Shown piece after piece: positions 40,013-47,228 of a stretch of DNA of 64,000 nt. Where the stretch lies: assembly GCF_001424985.1 (NCBI RefSeq), contig NZ_LMDA01000001.1, positions 620,001 to 684,000 of the forward strand, given 5' to 3'. Positions within the stretch are counted from its first letter, which is position 1. Each line of letters opens with the position of its first letter. The notes beneath the pieces are model-generated. The model was not told the origin of the DNA. It saw only the letters and a program-made list of their open reading frames with translations, and did no database searches. The translations under genes were made by a program, and so were the position numbers. The stretch is from Rhizobium sp. Root1212. Lineage in GTDB: Bacteria > Pseudomonadota > Alphaproteobacteria > Rhizobiales > Rhizobiaceae.

Positions 40013-40037
40013 AACGCGGCAGTGGCCGAAAAGTTCC
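40013..40037 (-). promoter_or_regulatory. EcfG-type (general stress) promoter 7
   Basis: On the minus strand GGAAC-N16-CGTT exact, 50 bp before the start of the AI-2E family gene. Confidence 0.85.
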
Positions 40038-40049
40038 GGCAAGGGATTG

Positions 40050-40451
40050 TCAGGTTTCGCGGGAGTGACGCCGCGCCGCCTCGGTCAGGGCCTCGGCCAG
40101 CCGAACGAAGAAATCGGAAGAGATGTTTTTCGTCACCCAGTTGACGGCGCCGCGGCGCAGGGCCTCGGCGACGACCGCCGTCTCGCCGAGGCCGGTAACG
40201 TAGACGACCGGCGGGTGATCCGGCCGGGCGAGGATTTCCGGCAGGATATCGAGGCCGATCTCGCCGGTCAGGAAATGATCGAGCGCGACGGCATCGATAT
40301 CGCCGTCCTCAAGCCGCGCCAGCGCCGAACGCCCGTCCGCCACGCTCACCACCGTCAGCCCGAGCCGGCCGAGGTTCTTGCGCAGGAGCACGCCCAGTGC
40401 CTCGTCGTCATCGATATAGAGAACCGTGATCGCCCTTCCCGCATCAGCCAT
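40050..40451 (-). CDS. Single-domain response regulator (receiver only)
   Basis: This 133-residue receiver has the acidic pair YIDDDEA, phosphoacceptor Asp in AVALDHFL, and Lys in WVTKNISS. The output domain is absent, so it probably passes phosphate in a relay or binds a partner. Its ATG overlaps the stop of the preceding receiver gene (TGATG). The two receivers lie directly after the CHASE3 kinase in the same operon. Confidence 0.88.
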   Translation of the reverse strand: MADAGRAITVLYIDDDEALGVLLRKNLGRLGLTVVSVADGRSALARLEDGDIDAVALDHFLTGEIGLDILPEILARPDHPPVVYVTGLGETAVVAEALRRGAVNWVTKNISSDFFVRLAEALTEAARRHSRET

Positions 40452-40894
40452 CAGGGAACCTCGGGCACGGTGACGACGGAAAGGAACAGGCCGAGTTGCC
40501 TGATCGCATTGACGAAGGCCTCGTATTGCATCGGCTTGGTGACGTAGACATTGGCGCCGAGATCGTAGCAGCGGTGGATTTCGGCGGGGTCGTCCGTCGT
40601 CGTGAGCACGATCACCATCATCCGGCGCAGATGCGGGCTCACACGCAGGCGCTCGAGGATGGTCAGCCCGGTCATATCGGGGAGATTGAGATCGAGCAGA
40701 AGAAGAAGCGGCCGGCCGGCATGCGCCGCACCCGTGCCGTCCTCGCCAAGCAGATAGGCAAGGGCGGAAGACCCGTCGGGAAACGGCACGATCTCGTTGG
40801 TGACGCCGGCCCGCCGGATATTCTTTTCGATCAGCCGCGCGTGTCCCTCGTCATCCTCGACCATGATGATCCTGACCGGTTGTACCGCTGTCAT
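40451..40894 (-). CDS. Single-domain response regulator (Rcp1-like receiver)
   Basis: This 147-residue receiver resembles the receivers paired with CHASE3 or phytochrome kinases: IIMVEDDEGHARLIEKNIRRAG, LLLLLDLNLPDMTG and VLTTTDDPAEIHRCYDLGANVYVTKP. The start at 40892-40894 has AGGAGGCGG directly upstream. It overlaps the kinase C-terminus by 44 bp (the kinase frame stops at 40851), so translation is likely coupled. Together the kinase and two receivers form a small relay, provided the kinase frame is intact. Confidence 0.9.
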   Translation of the reverse strand: MTAVQPVRIIMVEDDEGHARLIEKNIRRAGVTNEIVPFPDGSSALAYLLGEDGTGAAHAGRPLLLLLDLNLPDMTGLTILERLRVSPHLRRMMVIVLTTTDDPAEIHRCYDLGANVYVTKPMQYEAFVNAIRQLGLFLSVVTVPEVP

Positions 40895-42378
40895 CCGCCG
40901 CCTCCTGTTTCTGCCGCAGCACCGCCTGGAACGTGACGGTAAAGGTGGTTCCCTTGCCCAGCACGGATCGGACGGTAACATCGCCGCCGAGACGCCGGGT
41001 CAGCGCCCGCACATGGGAGAGCCCGATGCCGTCGCCCGCACGATCCTGCGGGCCGGACCGGCGAAACAGCTCGAATATCCGCTCCAGATCGCCCGCGGCA
41101 ATGCCGCGACCGTTATCCTCGACCTCGACCACCGCCTCCTCGCCGTCAATCCTTGCGGATATGCGGATGACGGGGGCGCGGCCGAGCGCCGCATATTTCA
41201 ACGCATTGTCGATAAGGTTGCCAAAAACCTGCTGCAATGCAAGCCGGTCGGAGCGAACGGCCGGCAAACCCGGCGCAATCTCGATCGTCGCGGCCATCGC
41301 GTCGGCCTCGTGCTTCGATATGGCAATGATCTCGGCAAAGAGCGCCGTAAGTTCTAACGGCTCGGCGTTGAACTGCCGGCTGCCGGCGCGGGCGAGCTTC
41401 AGGATCTGACTGATCAGTTCGTCCATCTTGCGGGTCGAGGACTGGATGAAGCCGAGCGCTTCGGGGATATCGACGTCAACGGCCTCGCGCGCCTCGCGCT
41501 CTGCCGGGCTGTCGCCTGCGGGAAACGTGTCGAGGAAAGCCCTGAAGGCCTGAGCGGCGCGCTCGAACTCGGCGGTGAAGCCCATGATATTGACCAGCGG
41601 GGCGTGCAGGTCGTGGCTGACGATATAGCTGTAGCTCTGCAACTCGCGGTTTGCCCGCTCCAGGTGTCGGGTACGCTGGCGTATGCGGGTTTCCAGCGTA
41701 TCGTTCTGTTCGGAAAGCGAGCGCCGCGCCGTCTCGATCTGCGCCGAATGCTCCATGACCAGGCGCATGGCTCCGCCGACGAGCAGGACCAGAAGCACCG
41801 CGCCAATGGCAATGGTGGCGAGCAGCATCCATGTCGCATCCGTCAGCGCGCGCATGTTTTGGTATCCCCGGTTGCTCGTGACGGCATCGACGCGGGTGAT
41901 GATCTGCTCGATCTCCAGCATGATGCGCCGGCCTTCGCCACCGGTGACGGTGGCAACCGCCGCGCCCTTCTCGCCACTGGCGTTCAGCGCCGCGGTGCGG
42001 GTCATTTCAGCAAGTTTCAGATCGACGAGTTCGCCGAGGCGGCGCACCGTCTTATCGCCAAGCTCGGTTTTTTTGCAGGCTGTCGCGCAGGCTATCCATC
42101 TGCAGCCGCACCAGCGCGCCGGCGCGCTCGAATTCCGTCCGGTAGACTTCATGGCCGGTGAGAATATAGCCGCGCGCGTTAGTCTCGGCATCCTGCAGCA
42201 GGCTGAGAAGCAGCAGTGCCCGCTGGTTCAACCGCGCGGTGCGAAGCGCCTCGGCGGAGTTGTTGCGGGTCATATTAGCGAAAACCAGCGCCGATACCAC
42301 GAGACCCAACAACAAGAGAGCGCCCGCAAACAGGCTGAGGGGCACGGTCCGGGAAAACCCGGTCGGCACGCTCCCCAT
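40851..42378 (-). pseudogene. CHASE3-domain sensor histidine kinase, frameshifted at a seven-A tract
   Basis: Two minus-strand frames together make one kinase. The first (from 42378) has a signal anchor TVPLSLFAGALLLLGLVVSALVF, then a CHASE3-like sensor (ALRTARLNQRALLLLSLLQDAETNARGYILTG) and ends after QKNRAWR. The second continues with TELGDKTVRRLGELVDLKLAEM, a second membrane helix, HisKA with H-box SHDLHAPL, and HATPase with N-box NLIDNALKY and GIGLSHVRAL. They meet at T7 on the plus strand (42068-42074), seven A's on the coding strand. With six A's the reading frame is restored. So this is a one-base insertion, either a sequencing error, a real mutation, or a site of slippage. Confidence 0.8.
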
Positions 42379-42479
42379 CGCCCCCTCCCCTTCAACGCAT
42401 GCCGGGCGACAAGCCCGGCGGGAGAGTACAGGCTGCCCTGAAAAAGGAAACAGCCTTCAAGCGAAATCTGACGATGGCG

Positions 42480-42650
42480 TCAGTGGTGTTCCGGCGGAAA
42501 GACGTTCAGCGTGACGGAAAACAGGCCGAGGCCCAGAAGAACCACGATCAGCGTGTTGGCAATGTCCTCTGATGTCGCCGGCAAGGCGCCGAGGCCGAGC
42601 ACGACACCGATCAACGCGAACAGGCAGAGCCTGGGAAGCCAGTATAGCAT
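42480..42650 (-). CDS. Small two-helix membrane protein
   Basis: This 56-residue protein begins MLYWLPRLCLFALIGVVLGLGALPA and has a second helix TLIVVLLGLGLFSVTLNVFPPEHH. The start codon context is MLYW, like DUF1328-type proteins, but I assign no family with confidence. The exact EcfG promoter ends 39 bp upstream (minus strand), which supports expression in stress. A weak hairpin lies downstream. Confidence 0.8.
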   Translation of the reverse strand: MLYWLPRLCLFALIGVVLGLGALPATSEDIANTLIVVLLGLGLFSVTLNVFPPEHH

Positions 42651-42688
42651 GGCGCATTCCTCCTGATGGTTTCGGAAATCCAACGGAA

Positions 42689-42713
42689 AACGCGGCGCAA
42701 CGCCCTTTGTTCC
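42689..42713 (-). promoter_or_regulatory. EcfG-type (general stress) promoter 8
   Basis: On the minus strand GGAAC-N16-CGTT exact, 39 bp before the 56-residue membrane protein gene. Confidence 0.85.
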
Positions 42714-42753
42714 AGGGGCTGCGTGCTATTTTAACGAAGATTAATGAAACAAC

Positions 42754-42792
42754 AAAAAGCCCGGCGGCGCAATCGCGTGCCGGGCCTCTTTT
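42754..42792 (-). terminator. Hairpin terminator downstream of the RidA gene
   Basis: On the minus strand GCCCGGC, a looped inner stem, GCCGGGC, then TTTTTG. It also lies in front of the small membrane protein promoter region. Confidence 0.6.
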
Positions 42793-42813
42793 CGGTCTAT
42801 CGATACGCCCTTA

Positions 42814-42910
42814 GAGTATGTCAGGTTCAGATTGAACCTGACATACTCCGGGTTCTTTTGCTTTCGTTTGTCTTTCGGGAAAACCGTGTTCCACTTTTCC
42901 CTGACAAACT
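42814..42910. repeat. Perfect palindrome plus rhizobial intergenic repeat sequence
   Basis: At 42814-42848 there is GAGTATGTCAGGTTCA-gat-TGAACCTGACATACTC, a 16-bp perfect inverted repeat. It runs into TTTTGCTTTCGTTTGTCTTTCGG and GGAAAACCGTGTTCCACTTTTCCC, a sequence I know as a widespread intergenic element in Rhizobiales, and ends in GACAAACTCT next to the RidA stop codon. Confidence 0.7.
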
Positions 42911-43261
42911 CTAGAGGGCGGCGACGACGATCACTTCGACGAGGTATTCCGGGGCGGCCAGCTTCGCTTCGCCGGTGGCGCGGGCAGGCGTGTTGCCCTG
43001 CGGCGCCCAGGCATCCCAGACAGCGTTCATCTTCGGGAAGTCGATCATATCGGCCAGCCAGATGGTGGCCGAAAGGATGCGGGTCTTGTCGGTGCCGGCA
43101 AGCGCCAGCAGGCGGTCGACCTCGGCAAGCGCCTGCTTCGTCTGGGTCGCGACGTCATCGCCGGCATTGCCGACCTGGCCGGCCAGATAAACGGTGCCGT
43201 TGTGGACGACAGCCTGGCTCATGCGAGGGCCGGTTTCGAAACGTTTGATTTCCATGGTCAT
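42911..43261 (-). CDS. RidA family enamine/imine deaminase
   Basis: RidA proteins hydrolyse reactive enamine or imine intermediates from PLP enzymes, releasing ammonia. The 116-residue product starts MTMEIKRFETGPRMSQA and has VVHNGTVYLAGQVG, RLLALAGTDKTRILSATIWLAD, and the C-terminal PARATGEAKLAAPEYLVEVIVVAAL with the conserved arginine. Length and trimer-forming strands match the family. The ATG at 43259-43261 follows GAGGAAT. The longer frame upstream is in a repeat-rich intergenic region and not coding. Confidence 0.93.
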   Translation of the reverse strand: MTMEIKRFETGPRMSQAVVHNGTVYLAGQVGNAGDDVATQTKQALAEVDRLLALAGTDKTRILSATIWLADMIDFPKMNAVWDAWAPQGNTPARATGEAKLAAPEYLVEVIVVAAL

Positions 43262-43387
43262 ATTCCTCGGGATTGACGGCCGGACGGGTTCCGGCGGCGG
43301 ATCGGCGCCTGCCACCGAAGGCAAAATCCGGGGCGGCGAGGTTCGTTTACACGAAAGAGCGTATGAGGCCAACAGGTCGCCGCTTGT

Positions 43388-43440
43388 CCCTTCTCCCCGC
43401 CTGCGGGGAGAAGGTGGCCGACAGGCCGGATGAGGGGCAC
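43388..43440. repeat. TTCTCCCC/CCCCTCATCC palindrome, copy 2
   Basis: This is the same element as at 9517-9564 in the opposite orientation: CCCTTCTCCCCGCCTGCGGGGAGAAGG, then GGCCGGATGAGGGGC. Confidence 0.7.
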
Positions 43441-43475
43441 GCTGGAACCGCGGCATCTTCGAGGATGAGAGCTTT

Positions 43476-43517
43476 GCCCCTCACCCTAGCCCTCTCCCCG
43501 CACGCGGGGAAGAGGGG
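43476..43517. repeat. TTCTCCCC/CCCCTCATCC palindrome, diverged copy 3
   Basis: GCCCCTCACCCTAGCCC, then TCTCCCCGCACGCGGGGAAGA: a diverged member of the same family, adjacent to the end of the dppF gene. Confidence 0.6.
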
Positions 43518-43543
43518 ACGACGGAGCGAGCGGCCCGCTGCTT

Positions 43544-44371
43544 CTAAGCCGCCGCCTTCTTGGCAAGGCGGGCCTTGATGCTGTCGACATCGGCGCGCGG
43601 CGTCGCGGCAAACAGTGTCCGGGTATAGCTGTGCTGGGGGTTGGCGAAGACCTCTTCGCGGCTGCCGTATTCGACGGCTTCGCCATAGTACATCACCATC
43701 ACATCATCGGCGATGTAGCGCACGACCGAGAGATCGTGGCTGATGAAGACGTAGGTCAGCTGGAACTCGTCCTGCAGGTCGGCGAGCAGGTTCAGCACCT
43801 GCGCCTGCACCGAAAGGTCGAGCGCCGAAACCGGCTCGTCGAGCACCAGAAGCCGCGGATTGAGCATCAGCGCGCGGGCGATCGCCACACGCTGGCGCTG
43901 GCCGCCCGAGAACATATGCGGGTAACGCCCGTAATGCTTCTCTTCGAGGCCGACCTTCTTCAGCATCGCCATGGCCTTGTCCTTGCGGTCGGCGGCCTTC
44001 ATGTCGGTGTTGATAACCAGCGGCTCGGTGAGGATATCGCCGATCTTCTTGCGCGGATTGAGCGTGCCATAGGGGTTCTGGAAGACGATCTGCACCTTGC
44101 GGCGCATGTCCGAGGTCAGCGCCTGATGGGCGATGTCCACCTTATTGCCGTCGATCAGCATGTCGCCCGAGGTCGCCGGGTCGATCATGGTGACGATACG
44201 GGCGAGCGTTGACTTGCCGCAGCCGCTTTCGCCGACGATGGCAAGCGTCTTGCCCTGCTCGACGGAGAAGCTGACGCCCTTGACGGCATGGACGGTGCGG
44301 GCCTTTTTGAACAGGCTGCCGGGAATGTGGTAGTCGCGCTTCAGGTTGCGCGCTTCGAGCACGGGGGTCAT
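43544..44371 (-). CDS. Dipeptide-type ABC transporter ATP-binding protein (DppF-like)
   Basis: This 275-residue ATPase has Walker A GESGCGKST, Q-loop VFQNPYGTLNPRKK, the signature SGGQRQRVAIARAL, and Walker B LLVLDEPVSALD. The N-terminal RDYHIPGSLFKKARTVHAVKGV is that of the DppF/OppF type, and the C-terminal HSYTRTLFAATP of the oligopeptide-importer family. Its start overlaps the dppD stop by four bases. It is the last gene of a dppA-B-C-D-F type operon. Confidence 0.93.
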   Translation of the reverse strand: MTPVLEARNLKRDYHIPGSLFKKARTVHAVKGVSFSVEQGKTLAIVGESGCGKSTLARIVTMIDPATSGDMLIDGNKVDIAHQALTSDMRRKVQIVFQNPYGTLNPRKKIGDILTEPLVINTDMKAADRKDKAMAMLKKVGLEEKHYGRYPHMFSGGQRQRVAIARALMLNPRLLVLDEPVSALDLSVQAQVLNLLADLQDEFQLTYVFISHDLSVVRYIADDVMVMYYGEAVEYGSREEVFANPQHSYTRTLFAATPRADVDSIKARLAKKAAA

Positions 44372-45222
44372 CGCACGGCTCCTTCAAAGATCTGCTGGTC
44401 GGTGAGGAACTGCGTGATCGTCGGCAGGCGGTCGCCGGTCGCATTGTCCGGCAGCGCCGACAGCAGCGCCCTGGTATAGGCGCTCTTCGGGCTTTCGAAG
44501 AGCGACAGCACATCGGCTTCCTCGATCTTGCGGCCCTTGTACTGCACGATGACGCGATCTGCGGTTTCGGCCACGACGCCCATGTTGTGGGTGATCATGA
44601 TCAGGCCCATGCCGTGATCGGCCTGGATGCGCATCAGGAGATCGAGAATCTGCTTCTGGATCGTCACATCGAGCGCAGTGGTCGGCTCGTCGGCGATCAA
44701 GAGCTTCGGATTGCAGGCAAGCGCGGTCGCGATCATCACGCGCTGGCACTGGCCGCCCGACATCTGGTGCGGGTAGTGGCCGAGGCGCTCTTCCGGGTTC
44801 GGAATGCCGACGGCATTGAACAGCTCGATGGCGCGGTCGCGTCGCGCCTTCTTGCCGAGATCGGTGTGGAAGCGCAGCACCTCCTCGATCTGGAAGCCGA
44901 CCGTGAAGCACGGGTTGAGGCTGGCGACCGGCTCCTGGAAGATCATGGCAATATCCTTGCCGATGATCCTGCGCCGCTCGGCGTCGGACATGGACAGCAT
45001 GTCGCGGCCGTTGAAGGTCAGCTTGTCGGCCGTCACCTTCGCCGTCCAGGGCAAAAGCCCCATGGCCGCGAGCATGGAGACCGATTTGCCTGAACCGGAC
45101 TCCCCGACGATCGCGAGGACTTCGCCCGCACTCACCTTGAGCGAGACGCCGTCGACGGCGCGGAAGGGGCCGGAGGCCGTCTGGAATTCGACGACCAGGT
45201 TTTCGATTTCGAGAAGGTACAT
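44368..45222 (-). CDS. Dipeptide-type ABC transporter ATP-binding protein (DppD-like)
   Basis: This 284-residue ATPase has Walker A GESGSGKS, signature [14 protein letters not shown] (cysteine instead of arginine after SGGQ), Walker [13 protein letters not shown] and the DppD-type FRFHTD and [12 protein letters not shown] segments. The ATG at 45220-45222 overlaps the dppC stop (TGATG). It works with DppF as the heterodimeric ATPase. SGGQC is a mild deviation from SGGQRQR or SGGMRQR but common enough in this family. Confidence 0.92.
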   Translation of the reverse strand: MYLLEIENLVVEFQTASGPFRAVDGVSLKVSAGEVLAIVGESGSGKSVSMLAAMGLLPWTAKVTADKLTFNGRDMLSMSDAERRRIIGKDIAMIFQEPVASLNPCFTVGFQIEEVLRFHTDLGKKARRDRAIELFNAVGIPNPEERLGHYPHQMSGGQCQRVMIATALACNPKLLIADEPTTALDVTIQKQILDLLMRIQADHGMGLIMITHNMGVVAETADRVIVQYKGRKIEEADVLSLFESPKSAYTRALLSALPDNATGDRLPTITQFLTDQQIFEGAVR

Positions 45223-46112
45223 CACGACCTCTTCAGCTTGGGATCGAGCGCGTCGCGCAGGCCGTCGCCCATCAGGTTGATGGCAAGGACGGTGATGAGA
45301 ATGGCAAGACCGGGGAAGGTCACCACCCACCAGGCGCGCTGGATGAATTCACGGGCTTCGGCGAGCATGGTTCCCCATTCCGGCGTCGGCGGCTGGGCGC
45401 CCATGCCGAGAAAGCCGAGCGCTGCCGCATCGAGGATCGCCGCCGAGAAGGCGAGCGTCGCCTGGACGATCAGCGGTGCAAGGCAGTTCGGCAGGATGGT
45501 GAGGAACATCAGGCGAAGCGTGCCGGCACCGGCAACCTTGGAAGCGATGACGTAGTCCTTGGCGCGCTCGGTCATCACCGCGGCGCGGGTCAGGCGCACG
45601 AAATGCGGCAGGTTGACGAGCGAGATCGCGATCATCGCATTGACGAGGCCGGGACCGAGAACGGCAACCAGCACCAGCGCCAGAAGCAGCGACGGAAACG
45701 CCAGGATGATATCCATGACGCGCATGATCACCGTATCGACACGGCCACGGAAGTAGCCGGCGATCAGGCCGACGAGCACGCCCGAGATGACCGACAGGGT
45801 CACGACGATCACGCCGATGAACAGCGAGAAACGCGCGCCATAGATCAAGCGCGAGAGGATGTCGCGGCCGACGGCATCGGTGCCGAGCAGATAGGACGCC
45901 TGCCCGCCTTCGGAAAAGGCCGGCGGAAGGAGCAGCACGGCGCGGTCCTGGATCGCCGGATCATGCGGCGCGACCACACCGGCGAAGACCGCCAGGAACA
46001 GGATGACGACAAAGACGACGAGACCGATCACGGCGCCCTTGTTGCGAGAGAAATAGAACCAGAACTCGGCGAGGCCGGTGGGCGGGTTCTTCGGTGTTTC
46101 GACAGCAGCCAT
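45222..46112 (-). CDS. Dipeptide-type ABC transporter permease (DppC-like)
   Basis: This 296-residue permease has six membrane helices. The EAA-like loop in the later third (VLVGLIAGYFRGRVDT..., then EWGTMLAEAREFIQ) is of the DppC type, and the C-terminus ends LINLMGDGLRDALDPKLK, the DppC hallmark. Its stop overlaps the dppD start. It lies 11 bp after dppB. Confidence 0.94.
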   Translation of the reverse strand: MAAVETPKNPPTGLAEFWFYFSRNKGAVIGLVVFVVILFLAVFAGVVAPHDPAIQDRAVLLLPPAFSEGGQASYLLGTDAVGRDILSRLIYGARFSLFIGVIVVTLSVISGVLVGLIAGYFRGRVDTVIMRVMDIILAFPSLLLALVLVAVLGPGLVNAMIAISLVNLPHFVRLTRAAVMTERAKDYVIASKVAGAGTLRLMFLTILPNCLAPLIVQATLAFSAAILDAAALGFLGMGAQPPTPEWGTMLAEAREFIQRAWWVVTFPGLAILITVLAINLMGDGLRDALDPKLKRS

Positions 46113-46123
46113 GGGTGCGCCTC

Positions 46124-47128
46124 CTAGTGCCGGATACGCGGATTGACGAGCCCGTAGAGCACGTCGACGACGAGGTTGACCAGCATGATGACGGCGGCGA
46201 TGAGCATCAGCCCGCCCTGCACGACCGCGTAGTCGCGCTTGAACACGCTATCGACCATCCACTTGCCGATGCCCGGCCAGGAGAAGATCGTCTCCGTCAG
46301 GATCGCGCCGGCAAGCAGCACGCCGACCTGCAGGCCGATGGTGGTGATGACCGGGATCAGCGCGTTGCGCAGCGCATGGATGCCGATGACGCGGAAGGGC
46401 GGCATGCCCTTGGCGCGGGCGGTGCGCACGTAATCCTCACTCAGAACCTCGAGCATGGCCGAGCGGGTCTGGCGGGCGATCACGGCAAGCGGAATGGTCG
46501 CCAGCACCGTGGTCGGCAGGATCAGATAGGTCAGCGCCGATTTGAACGCCCCCGCCTGCCCGGAAATCAGGCTGTCGATCAGCATGAAGCCGGTGACCTG
46601 CGGGAAGAAATACATCAGCGAGATGCGCCCCGAGACCGGCGTCCAGCCGAGATAGCCGGAGAAGAAGATGATGAGCAGCAAGCCCCACCAGAAGATCGGC
46701 ATCGAATAGCCGATAAGGGCGACGCCCATGATCGACTGGTCGAACCACGTTCCCCGCTTCACCGCGGCCAGCACGCCGGCGGGAATGCCGAGTGCGACTG
46801 CAACGATGATGGCACAGAGCGACAGTTCCAGCGTTGCCGGGAAGAGATTGACGAAATCTTCCAGAACCGGGCGCTTGGTGACGATCGACGAGCCGAAATC
46901 GCCCTGCAGCAGGCCGGTCAGATAGTCGAAATACTGGACGTACATCGGCCGGTCGAGGCCGAGCTGGTGCATCAGCTCGGTATGCCGCTCGGGCGACATC
47001 ACGCGCTCGCCCGACATCAGCATGACCGGATCGCCCGGCAGAAGTCGTATGAAGGAAAATGCGATGATCGATACCCCGATGAACGTGGGTATCAGGACAG
47101 CGAGCCGTCCGAAGATAAAACGAAACAT
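46124..47128 (-). CDS. Dipeptide-type ABC transporter permease (DppB-like)
   Basis: This 334-residue permease starts MFRFIFGRLAVLIPTFIGVS and has the family signature GIHALRNALIPVITTIGLQVG with the EAA-like coupling loop and FSWPGIGKWMVD. The topology is six helices. The ATG at 47126-47128 is preferred; a TTG at 47135-47137 adds three residues. A strong hairpin separates it from dppA upstream. Confidence 0.94.
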   Translation of the reverse strand: MFRFIFGRLAVLIPTFIGVSIIAFSFIRLLPGDPVMLMSGERVMSPERHTELMHQLGLDRPMYVQYFDYLTGLLQGDFGSSIVTKRPVLEDFVNLFPATLELSLCAIIVAVALGIPAGVLAAVKRGTWFDQSIMGVALIGYSMPIFWWGLLLIIFFSGYLGWTPVSGRISLMYFFPQVTGFMLIDSLISGQAGAFKSALTYLILPTTVLATIPLAVIARQTRSAMLEVLSEDYVRTARAKGMPPFRVIGIHALRNALIPVITTIGLQVGVLLAGAILTETIFSWPGIGKWMVDSVFKRDYAVVQGGLMLIAAVIMLVNLVVDVLYGLVNPRIRH

Positions 47129-47151
47129 GGGCGCCAACCCCTTCTTTTTTG

Positions 47152-47186
47152 AAAAACCGGCGGCCCGAATGTCTTCGAGCCGCCGG
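47152..47186 (-). terminator. Intra-operon hairpin between dppA and dppB
   Basis: On the minus strand CCGGCGGCTCGAA-gaca-TTCGGGCCGCCGG followed by TTTTTC. The 13-bp stem with T5 is a good attenuator, expected to make the binding protein more abundant than the permease. Confidence 0.8.
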
Positions 47187-47228
47187 CCATTGCACGCTCT
47201 TTGCGGCGTGCCTTTGTTTTGACCGATC

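Noticed and set aside
42052-42085. Programmed -1 ribosomal frameshift (A-AAA-AAC type) as an explanation for the broken kinase
   Set aside because: The joint needs a +1 shift, or loss of one A, to restore the frame, so a -1 slip at the heptamer does not repair it.
42734-42749. Second CtrA-like site TTAA...TTAA
   Set aside because: The spacing is six bases, not seven, so it does not match the CtrA full site.
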